Made by a program: the position numbers and the translations under genes. From the NCBI GenBank assembly GCA_002482415.1, contig DLFY01000141.1, forward strand, positions 15,358 to 20,727: a DNA stretch of 5,370 nucleotides, written 5' to 3'. Source of the DNA: Phycisphaerales bacterium UBA7708 (GTDB taxonomy: Bacteria; Planctomycetota; Phycisphaerae; Sedimentisphaerales; Anaerohalosphaeraceae). The notes beneath the pieces were generated by a model that searched no databases, had not been told where the DNA came from, and saw only the letters and a list, made by a program, of their open reading frames with translations. How positions within the stretch are numbered: the first letter of the stretch is position 1; every line of letters starts with the position of its first letter. This document shows positions 1 through 5,370 of this stretch, piece by piece.

Positions 1-1734
1 AAGGTCTCGGGCTTTTACCGTATAGGTATAGGTATTACCCGCCGTCAGGCCTGTGTCTTCGTAGATGGGGCTGGATTGCCATCCGCTGTCGTGACCGCCT
101 CCTGATGTACAGTCAAAATAGTAGTGTACCCCATTTAAATCCGAGGCAGTCATCGCTTCCATAGCAATCGAACCGCTGGCGGAAACATAAGGCCGAACTG
201 CCCAATTCATCGGATTCGGCGAAGGAGGGACATTATCCGGATCGATATCTTCTTTTTCGGGAATTGTCAGAAAGAGGATTGATGATTTCGGTAAACTGAC
301 CGTAAAGCTGTTGGCCGAGGTAATGCTTTGCCCAGCCAAATTCTTGACGTTCAAAGGATCCGGGTGCACCGTTCCGTTGATTTGGATGTTGTCCATATCC
401 TGGATATTTACGCCGCCGGCAACCATATTCCCGGCAGGTTCAGCCAGCCACTGCAGACCGCTCGCCGCAGCCTGGAAGCCGACGATATGGATATCGGCCG
501 TTAAATCCTGTGTCGGCGAGTTATTGACTGCCAGAATCGTCAGATTTCCGACCGCATCAATGGCCCCGTAGGCACGAACGAGTGAATGCGTGTCCGTTAC
601 TTCGACCATATCTTGTCCGAAACGGTTAATCAGCATCGGATGCACATACCAGACGGGATAGACGAAATAACTGCTGTTGTATTCCCACTGCGCCCAGGCA
701 TTGGCGCCTTCCCAATTATGCTTTGCCATTTCCATGACATATTGAACGTGAAACATCGCATTGACGTAGGCCTGTCTTCTGCGATAGGCATCATTGTCGT
801 CGTTGCCCGCATCCCATTCCGTCATCCAGTATCGTATTTGTCCGACATACTCCGGACCGAGGGCATCGGCTACAATCCCATCCAGGTTGGAAGTAAACTG
901 GGCGATTTCATTAATTCTGTCGTTCAGGAGTGTCGGATTGTACGAGGCCGGTTCACCGTCGCCGGGATACTGATGGATTATCAGAAAGTCAGGAATGGCG
1001 CCCTTTGCAGACGCTGCCACCAGCGTATCATAGGTCCAGTATCCCTCGTACCAGCCCCAGGGCTGAAGACCATGATAGGGTTCAACATTGGCGCCGATTT
1101 TAATGCCGGGATTGACGGCTTTCATTCCCAGATAGAAGTCGGCGAAATAATCGCCGTAATAGGTGCCGCTGATGCCTTCAAAATAACCCGCCTCCCAGGG
1201 CCCTCCGGTTTCATTGCCTATCTCCCAGTATTGGGCCGTTGGTGTGCGGGCACTTTGGTCAGCAACCCAGGCAACTGCTGCGGCAACCGCTTCCTGATGC
1301 GTATGCTGGATACCATACCAGATACCAGGAAAATTGACAATGGGCTGGAGTGTTGGATGCACCGTTTCGCCCGGCTGGCTGAGCAGGTTCAGCAGGTTAA
1401 GGGTCTCACTGTAACTGACAATCCATGTTTTGGTTTTATTCGGACCTTCCATGTCACTCCACAGATAGGCATCGCCCCAGGAACCGCCGCACCATCGCAT
1501 ATATTTCCGACCGGATGCTTTCAGCAGGTTATTGAAGGTCGTATTGCTTCCATTCTGAGCCCCGTCCCAGGCCGTCAGGTTTCCCCCGTACATTGTCATT
1601 GGAATGGTGCGAATCGGCGAGGCGCTATCGACTGTGATCGTCAGATCTGCGGCAAAAAGCGGAGACTCAATCAATAGGAATAGAAATAGAATAATCGAAT
1701 AATTCATGAACCATCGCTGATAATATCGTTTCAC
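1..1734 (-). CDS. Secreted GH51-like (clan GH-A) glycoside hydrolase with FN3-like module, 3'-truncated by window edge
   Basis: The frame is open from the start to position 1 with no stop (578 codons seen), so the C-terminus lies outside the window. Residues 1-28 form a signal peptide: basic KRYYQR, hydrophobic core IILFLFLLI, likely cleavage near LFA. The catalytic domain spans about 30-370. Four blocks resemble GH51 alpha-L-arabinofuranosidases: RWCGGSWGDAYLWSDMEGP (80-98; GH51 has RYPGG...Y.W.D..GP), YWEIGNETGGPWEAG (169-183), DFLIIHQY (249-256) and YWMTEW (302-307). E175 is then the acid/base and E306 the nucleophile of a retaining enzyme. Residues 380-492 look like the usual C-terminal beta-domain. 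Residues 503-578 are an FN3-like module (PPSPNPMNW, HYYFDC, DSGW, TGLTAGNTYTYTVKARD). Substrate is inferred only; arabinose-containing or related plant or algal glycans fit, but a neighbouring GH-A family such as GH39 is possible. Three in-frame starts exist (ATG 1746, GTG 1734, ATG 1707). GTG 1734 gives the best signal-peptide n-region and follows GGGGGA by 4 nt. Confidence 0.85.
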   Translation of the reverse strand, partial: MKRYYQRWFMNYSIILFLFLLIESPLFAADLTITVDSASPIRTIPMTMYGGNLTAWDGAQNGSNTTFNNLLKASGRKYMRWCGGSWGDAYLWSDMEGPNKTKTWIVSYSETLNLLNLLSQPGETVHPTLQPIVNFPGIWYGIQHTHQEAVAAAVAWVADQSARTPTAQYWEIGNETGGPWEAGYFEGISGTYYGDYFADFYLGMKAVNPGIKIGANVEPYHGLQPWGWYEGYWTYDTLVAASAKGAIPDFLIIHQYPGDGEPASYNPTLLNDRINEIAQFTSNLDGIVADALGPEYVGQIRYWMTEWDAGNDDNDAYRRRQAYVNAMFHVQYVMEMAKHNWEGANAWAQWEYNSSYFVYPVWYVHPMLINRFGQDMVEVTDTHSLVRAYGAIDAVGNLTILAVNNSPTQDLTADIHIVGFQAAASGLQWLAEPAGNMVAGGVNIQDMDNIQINGTVHPDPLNVKNLAGQSITSANSFTVSLPKSSILFLTIPEKEDIDPDNVPPSPNPMNWAVRPYVSASGSIAMEAMTASDLNGVHYYFDCTSGGGHDSGWQSSPIYEDTGLTAGNTYTYTVKARDL

Positions 1735-1738
1735 GGAA

Positions 1739-1750
1739 TCCCCCATTATC
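1739..1750 (-). promoter_or_regulatory. Candidate -10 box and weak ribosome binding site of the glycoside hydrolase gene
   Basis: On the minus strand GATAAT (1750-1745, five of six matches to TATAAT) is followed directly by GGGGGA (1744-1739), which lies 4 nt before GTG 1734. No convincing -35 box is seen 16-18 nt upstream. If GATAAT is a true -10, transcription would start close to 1738 and the message would be nearly leaderless. If transcription comes from further upstream, GGGGGA could act as a poor Shine-Dalgarno site. The two readings exclude each other. A separate promoter is plausible because a terminator lies just upstream. Confidence 0.25.
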
Positions 1751-1780
1751 GCTTTTAGCACAGTCGCCTGAAAGTTTCTC

Positions 1781-1814
1781 TAAAAATGCGGGCCGACATT
1801 GGAAGCCGGCCCGC
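1781..1814 (-). terminator. Rho-independent terminator after the PEP-CTERM gene
   Basis: On the minus strand GCGGGCCGGC (1814-1805) pairs with GTCGGCCCGC (1797-1788), giving a 10-bp GC-rich stem with one G-U pair and a 7-nt loop. It is followed by ATTTTTA (1787-1781). It starts about 30 nt after the stop of the PEP-CTERM gene. This separates that gene from the glycoside hydrolase gene and suggests that the latter has its own promoter or depends on read-through. Confidence 0.82.
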
Positions 1815-1845
1815 CTGATTTCATACCCACGGATGTAAAATCAAA

Positions 1846-2460
1846 TTACGCTTTGCGGCGTTTGAGCAGAGCCAGAGCGCCCAGTCCGAGTACCGACAGC
1901 GTGGCCGGCTCGGGGACTGTGGCATTGATGTTGTCCACCCATAGAGTACCGCTGGCGCCGGAGTTGGTCACAATAAACAATTCTGCCCAGCCGCCAGCGC
2001 CATTGTTGATGAAATTATCACGGATGCTCTGGGGTATTGTCCAGCTCAGAGTTTCTGTTCTCGGGCTCCACGGTACGCCAGCCGTGTACTTATCGCCCAT
2101 ATCCTGCCAACCGCCTGTTTCGCTGTTGACAATAAGAATGACATTGAGCCACCAGGCGGGAATCTGGCCATTGTCGTTCCGCGTGGTGAGATCCAGGCTA
2201 AACTCTTCCATGGTCTTCATCACATCCAACTGCGATAGCATATTCAACTTCATCACCGTCTTCCAGCTACTGGGGAAAACCACTTCGAGAGAGCTGGCAC
2301 CATTGGTTGCTCCAAACGTGGAATAGGTCCCAGTCGCCCCGCTCTGCATTTCCCAGTTGTCCATGGTGCCTTCAAAATTGCCGAGATTGACGGTGGCGGC
2401 TGCCGATGTAAGACCGAGGCATAGTACCGCAATAAGAGACAATACGATTGTTTTTTTCAT
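1846..2460 (-). CDS. PEP-CTERM sorted secreted protein, beta-sandwich (possible carbohydrate-binding)
   Basis: A 204-residue exported protein. Residues 1-22 are a signal peptide (MKKTIVLSLIAVLCLGLTSAAA, cleavage probably after AAA). Residues 23-180 form one beta-rich domain that opens with NLGNFEGTMDNWE and ends with GTLWVDNINA. Such opening and closing strands are typical of galactose-binding-like jelly rolls in CBM-type domains, and the domain is rich in Trp (W36, W66, W103, W104, W118, W131, W140, W158, W174). Residues 182-204 are a PEP-CTERM tail: VPEP, a short hydrophobic helix, then KRRK. In known systems an exosortase cuts this tail and the protein goes to the cell surface or extracellular matrix; no exosortase lies in this window. 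Ligand binding is inferred only. The start at 2460 is chosen over an in-frame ATG at 2526 because GGAGG (2473-2469) sits 8 nt before it and the signal peptide begins there. It is followed by a clear terminator. Confidence 0.92.
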   Translation of the reverse strand: MKKTIVLSLIAVLCLGLTSAAATVNLGNFEGTMDNWEMQSGATGTYSTFGATNGASSLEVVFPSSWKTVMKLNMLSQLDVMKTMEEFSLDLTTRNDNGQIPAWWLNVILIVNSETGGWQDMGDKYTAGVPWSPRTETLSWTIPQSIRDNFINNGAGGWAELFIVTNSGASGTLWVDNINATVPEPATLSVLGLGALALLKRRKA

Positions 2461-2468
2461 CTTCTTTT

Positions 2469-2473
2469 CCTCC
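2469..2473 (-). promoter_or_regulatory. Ribosome binding site deciding the PEP-CTERM gene start
   Basis: GGAGG on the minus strand, with 8 nt (AAAAGAAG) before ATG 2460. This is the strongest Shine-Dalgarno match in the window. It excludes the in-frame ATG at 2526, which would put 22 non-signal-like residues before MKKTIVLSL. Confidence 0.85.
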
Positions 2474-2501
2474 GAAACAAATTGTTTGGTTTTCAGAAGG
2501 A

Positions 2502-2522
2502 CGGGCGACCCGATGTCGCCCG
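2502..2522 (-). other. Stem-loop between the dockerin-type operon and the PEP-CTERM gene
   Basis: CGGGCGAC (minus strand 2522-2515) pairs with GTCGCCCG (2509-2502), a perfect 8-bp GC-rich stem with a 5-nt loop. The sequence after it on the minus strand (TCCTTCTGAAAACC) has no T-run, so it is not a standard intrinsic terminator. It lies about 60 nt after the upstream gene's stop and about 40 nt before ATG 2460. It could be a 3'-end processing or stability element for the upstream operon, a 5'-leader hairpin of the PEP-CTERM message, or a weak terminator. Confidence 0.6.
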
Positions 2523-2537
2523 CCACACCAATTCATA

Positions 2538-2567
2538 ATTATATACAAATCACAACTTCATTGCCAC
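2538..2567 (-). promoter_or_regulatory. Candidate promoter for the PEP-CTERM gene
   Basis: On the minus strand TATAAT (2543-2538) is a perfect -10 box. GTGGCA (2567-2562, four of six matches to TTGACA) lies 18 nt upstream. A start site near 2531 would give a leader of about 70 nt that contains the 8-bp hairpin and the GGAGG site. The position, just downstream of the preceding stop codon, suits independent transcription of the PEP-CTERM gene. Called from consensus matching only; the -10 is AT-rich and could match by chance. Confidence 0.45.
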
Positions 2568-2582
2568 ACAAACCGCAAATCG

Positions 2583-3899
2583 TTACTGACAATTGGTGAT
2601 AAAATCGGCACAGTTCAGCCAGTTTGAAGCCAGTATCGTAAGATCAGCCATCTCGACCTGGCAGTCCTGGTCCAAATCGGCCCCGTTAAACCAGGGGGCG
2701 TCAGGAAGCCGACGGGCCGCATCACAAGCCGAAGTCCCGACTGTAATACGAACGGTATCGGTACCGATTAATTTTGTATCATTAACGTCCAGTTTGATGT
2801 CATAAACACCCGGCAAAGTAAACGGAAGGGTCAGCGAGGGTTTATCGGGCAGCGGAAAAACCAGATTGTCGATACGATTGGAATTGTTTGCTTTGGCCCA
2901 GGAATACGTCAACTCAGCCTGCGCGACCGGCCTGTCATCATCGCTGACAACCGGCGTCAGCGTTACATTGACCTGTCCCGGGATGCCATCCTGACCTAAC
3001 CAGACAACCTGATCATCGCCAAGGCTTACCACCGGCGCCTGGTTGATATACGAAGTAAACTGCCAGTGCTGGCCGGGGAAATTCGGTTCAACGGGCGGCA
3101 CGGTTCCCCGATACGAATCGACAACCCAGTGATACACCGTGTTATCCTGCAGCGGCGGCAGTTCACTTAACGCAAGCGTTTCGATTGCGGAGGGATTGAG
3201 AATCGTCTTGACCTTGGGCAGAACTTCCGTCCATTCATCATGGTTCGGATCGGCCGGGTCCGGCACCGTAGTTCCGAAATAGACATCATTGGCTGTGATG
3301 CCCTCGATATTCTTCCAGCTCAATTCAGTCAATACGGTTGGATCGATTTCGGTGTTATGGAAAGGGCTGGGATCATAGGCATAGTTGTGCGCCGACAGGA
3401 CTTTAAATTTAAAATCCATTTTGGAACCGGACTGGAAGATAATCAGCAGGTTGGTGCAGTCTTTCTGATTGGGAATCCCGGAAGTGTCATTAATATCAAT
3501 CGTAACGGTTTTGGTTTCTCCGGGTTCAACCCCCACGCCGGGTCCCGTCTGCCACCAGCCGTTGAACGGGGTACTTGCACCCAGAATGATGCTAAATTGT
3601 GCCGTGCCAATGTTATTGACGGTCATCTTCCACCCCTTGATGTCGATGCCGGTCATGACATTGGGCAGCAGGGCATCATTGGTTGGATTAAACTGCATCC
3701 ACCACTGGCTGGTGGTATCATTCATGTTGCTGGAACTCCAGGTATCCAATACGACATTCAGCGTCACTCCTGCGGCGACAGAACCGTTCCATGCGGCTAA
3801 TTCCTGGTCTTCAAGGACATAATAGTTATCCGTATCCATATAGCCTGCCTGCAGAAATGAAACAAGACACAATAGAATTATAAATAATATGCTTTTCAT
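2583..3899 (-). CDS. Secreted modular protein: unknown beta-rich domain, FN3-like, PKD-like, dockerin-like tail
   Basis: A 438-residue exported protein with no visible catalytic domain. Residues 1-18 are a signal peptide (MKSILFIILLCLVSFLQA). Residues 19-170 are a beta-rich domain of unrecognised family, with dense Trp (W54, W66, W67, W90, W115, W116) and a GVEPGETKTVTIDIND strand pair; carbohydrate binding is an inference. Residues 186-283 are the LSWKN...VYFG...YHWVVD...WQF module seen in many planctomycete secreted proteins. Residues 288-388 are PKD/Ig-like (APVVSLGDD, LGQDGIPGQV, YSW, YDIKLDVND). Residues 392-438 are dockerin-like: one Ca-binding-type loop DLDQDCQVEMAD (408-419) and ILASNWLNC, with Cys at 392, 413, 430 and 437. 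Its C-terminal half is paralogous to the gene 40 nt upstream, and the two probably share a transcript. The start follows AAAGGGAAA rather than GGAGG. Confidence 0.9.
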   Translation of the reverse strand: MKSILFIILLCLVSFLQAGYMDTDNYYVLEDQELAAWNGSVAAGVTLNVVLDTWSSSNMNDTTSQWWMQFNPTNDALLPNVMTGIDIKGWKMTVNNIGTAQFSIILGASTPFNGWWQTGPGVGVEPGETKTVTIDINDTSGIPNQKDCTNLLIIFQSGSKMDFKFKVLSAHNYAYDPSPFHNTEIDPTVLTELSWKNIEGITANDVYFGTTVPDPADPNHDEWTEVLPKVKTILNPSAIETLALSELPPLQDNTVYHWVVDSYRGTVPPVEPNFPGQHWQFTSYINQAPVVSLGDDQVVWLGQDGIPGQVNVTLTPVVSDDDRPVAQAELTYSWAKANNSNRIDNLVFPLPDKPSLTLPFTLPGVYDIKLDVNDTKLIGTDTVRITVGTSACDAARRLPDAPWFNGADLDQDCQVEMADLTILASNWLNCADFITNCQ

Positions 3900-3939
3900 A
3901 GTATTTCCCTTTCACGAATCTATGCACTAATCAAACCGG

Positions 3940-5259
3940 TTAGTTGCAGTTGGTTACGGTATCAATACAGTTCAGCCACGCAGAAGCCATCGCCTGAAAG
4001 TCTCCCATATTCACAAGGCAGTCATAATTGATATCTGCAATATTATGGGTATTGGGTTTCCTCAGTGCGGCTTCACAGACGGTGTCGTCAACATGAAATT
4101 CAACCACGCCAATACCGCTGCGCAGTCCGTCACTAACCGTCAATTGAAACTGATAGGGATGCCCTTCTTCAGTGATGGTCACCAGGGTATCTTCTGCGGC
4201 CGGTGAATGGATGATCGCCGTGGCAGGACCGGCAAGCTGTGTCCATGCATACGAGACAATCGGGCCTTCATCCACAACCGCTGCATTGAGAGAAACACTT
4301 ACCTGACCCGGAATTCCACCCTGCCCAAGATAGGGATAGGGCTGTTCAATGGTCACAACCGGAGCGGCATTGAACTGAGTCTGGAATCCCCAGACGACAC
4401 CCGGGAAATTGGGATCGCCGGCAGGAGTGTCATACCCATCGACCACCCAATAGTAGTTTTTGCCGTCAACCAGCGATGCCGGCATGGCAATCGAAGGGGC
4501 CAATCCGGGATTATTCAGGGTAATCACCTGGGTTAATTTGGTTTGGTAATCCAGGTAATTGGGTTCTGAGTCGGACTGACCGAAATAAATCTTATTCCGG
4601 GTCACGCCGGCCGGATTTTTCCAGCTCAGGGCAGTCTGCGTGCTGCGCACTTCAGTATCCCCATCAGCAGGAACCGAATCATAAGCAACGTCAGGCAGAT
4701 CCAGCTCGATAAAGTCATGGGTGGTGTACGACCAGCCGGATTTGATGCGGATGATATTCTTTCCGGCAGCCAGATTCACAGTCATTGGAATATCGCGTTT
4801 GGAATCATCCCAGGCAGCCCACCATCGGCTTAAAAGCTGGAATTGCACCTGTGTTCCATAGGTTGCAATGGAATCGCGGAAACTCTCAAATTTGCTGCTG
4901 GGCCGGGGATAGGGATCCCAGTAATACCCGCAGTTCCAGTTCTGATCAATGAAAGCAGTCGTCATATCATTGACATAAATCAAATCGTACTTCTGGTCCG
5001 CTGTCCCGTTGGCATAAAAGCCGATGCGCATCGGGAAGGTATTCGGCTCACGTATAGTAACGACATAATCAATCGTCCCCGCCGGATCGGCATTAATAAG
5101 CAGCACCCCTTGCCCCCCGGAAGCATCCGCATACGGATCGATGCGTGTGTTCGGACTGGACAGGATCGCATCCTCAGCCTCAAAACGGACCCATTTGGCC
5201 GCGGCCATCGGGGCCAGGAAGCACAAACACAATAACACACCCAACACCTTGCTTCTCAT
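3940..5259 (-). CDS. Secreted CBM6/CBM35-like protein with FN3-like, PKD-like and dockerin-like domains
   Basis: A 439-residue exported protein without a catalytic domain. Residues 1-21 are a signal peptide ending in the AAA cleavage motif. Residues 22-190 resemble CBM6/CBM35 modules, which bind glycans on a calcium-supported jelly roll: FEAEDAIL (26-33), ASGGQGVLLI (46-55), YDLIYVND (91-98) and the closing LAAGKNIIRIKSGW...IELDL (163-188). An extra aromatic stretch at about 107-150 makes the domain longer than usual. Residues 197-293 are FN3-like (LSWKN, YFG, YYWVVDGY). Residues 298-390 are PKD/Ig-like (APVVTI, GIPGQV, YAWTQLAG, YQFQLTVSDG). Residues 395-439 are dockerin-like: one loop DINYDCLVNMGD (409-420), then ASAWLNC, with Cys at 395, 414, 431 and 438. 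It is first in a probable two-gene operon with its paralogue. The likely role is attachment to polysaccharide outside the cell; the glycan is unknown. Confidence 0.92.
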   Translation of the reverse strand: MRSKVLGVLLCLCFLAPMAAAKWVRFEAEDAILSSPNTRIDPYADASGGQGVLLINADPAGTIDYVVTIREPNTFPMRIGFYANGTADQKYDLIYVNDMTTAFIDQNWNCGYYWDPYPRPSSKFESFRDSIATYGTQVQFQLLSRWWAAWDDSKRDIPMTVNLAAGKNIIRIKSGWSYTTHDFIELDLPDVAYDSVPADGDTEVRSTQTALSWKNPAGVTRNKIYFGQSDSEPNYLDYQTKLTQVITLNNPGLAPSIAMPASLVDGKNYYWVVDGYDTPAGDPNFPGVVWGFQTQFNAAPVVTIEQPYPYLGQGGIPGQVSVSLNAAVVDEGPIVSYAWTQLAGPATAIIHSPAAEDTLVTITEEGHPYQFQLTVSDGLRSGIGVVEFHVDDTVCEAALRKPNTHNIADINYDCLVNMGDFQAMASAWLNCIDTVTNCN

Positions 5260-5370
5260 GACTTTTCCCTTTCCCTATTGTATCGAATTCACATATCTTC
5301 TTCTATGACACTATCAAGCACCCCGTGCAGCTACGCACCGCACAGAAATTTATACTGATCTTACTTGAAA
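5260..5370 (-). promoter_or_regulatory. Upstream region of the dockerin-type operon, promoter not resolved
   Basis: This 111-nt stretch has no gene and holds the 5' region of the operon. On the minus strand AGGGAAAGGGAAAAGTC directly precedes ATG 5259 and serves as a purine-rich ribosome binding site. Possible promoter pieces are TTGATA (5317-5312), TACAAT (5282-5277) and TATAAA nearer the window edge. None forms a well-spaced -35/-10 pair that I would call with confidence, and the window ends before any further upstream elements. Confidence 0.3.

Noticed and set aside
18..40. Short tandem repeat (GTATAG-like units)
   Set aside because: It encodes the alternating Thr-Tyr strand of the FN3-like module on the minus strand, so the repeat comes from the protein sequence.
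586..1677. Long plus-strand open frame of 363 codons
   Set aside because: It lies opposite the glycoside hydrolase frame, which shows a signal peptide and catalytic motifs. The plus-strand product has no signal, domain or sensible composition, and is an antisense shadow.
1799..2326. Plus-strand open frame of 175 codons, with 2357-2599 beside it
   Set aside because: They lie opposite the PEP-CTERM gene and its leader, and the first begins inside the terminator stem region. No ribosome binding site or recognisable product.
2461..2526. 22-residue N-terminal extension of the PEP-CTERM protein from ATG 2526
   Set aside because: It would translate through the hairpin and the GGAGG site and place a hydrophilic stretch before a normal signal peptide.
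3240..3822. Overlapping plus-strand open frames of 186 and 117 codons
   Set aside because: Both are antisense to the FN3-like and N-terminal coding region of the second operon gene and are shadows of its codon use.
4207..5235. Plus-strand frames of 109 and 130 codons and a minus-strand frame of 86 codons (4980-5240)
   Set aside because: All overlap the CBM35-like gene in other frames, and none has a signal or domain of its own.
5318..5342. Possible hairpin GTGC...GCAC upstream of the operon
   Set aside because: Only 4 bp of stem with a 6-nt loop, which is too weak to call.
1..5370. CRISPR arrays, tRNA or rRNA genes, insertion sequences
   Set aside because: No regularly spaced repeats, no transposase-like frame with terminal inverted repeats, and no tRNA- or rRNA-like segment was seen on either strand.

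Overview
The window reads as part of a polysaccharide-degrader genome from the Planctomycetota, most likely class Phycisphaerae (Sedimentisphaerales-like). This is an inference from protein style, not from a marker gene. The evidence is a VPEPATL-type PEP-CTERM tail ending in KRRK, short C-terminal dockerin-like domains with a D-x-D/N-x-D-C loop followed by WLNC, middle domains of the LSWKN...YFG...YWVVD type, and an FN3-like domain with HYYFDC...DSGW. Base composition is moderate and looks uniform across the genes.

All four genes lie on the minus strand, so transcription runs from high to low coordinates. Reading that way: (1) 5259-3940, a secreted protein with a CBM6/CBM35-like domain, an FN3-like domain, a PKD/Ig-like domain and a dockerin-like tail. 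(2) 3899-2583, its paralogue, with the same three C-terminal modules but an unrelated N-terminal beta-rich domain. Only 40 nt separate these two and there is no terminator between them, so they are a likely operon. (3) A 122-nt gap with a TATAAT-type promoter candidate and an 8-bp hairpin, then 2460-1846, a small PEP-CTERM protein with a strong GGAGG ribosome binding site, closed by a clear rho-independent terminator at 1781-1814. (4) 1734 to beyond position 1, the 5' part of a secreted glycoside hydrolase of the GH51-like clan GH-A type, followed by a C-terminal beta-domain and an FN3-like module. It has no stop codon in the window. All four products carry signal peptides.

Together they look like an extracellular carbohydrate-binding and hydrolysis locus: one catalytic protein and three non-catalytic proteins, at least one of which binds glycans by family resemblance. 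Two different C-terminal tags are used side by side, dockerin-like and PEP-CTERM. There is no transporter, regulator, cohesin, exosortase, RNA gene, CRISPR array or mobile element here. I see no clearly new molecular system. The most interesting points are the single-loop, cysteine-framed dockerin-like tail shared by the two paralogues, their exchanged N-terminal modules, the aromatic-rich insertion in the CBM35-like domain, and the Pro-to-Cys change in an otherwise GH51-like motif.
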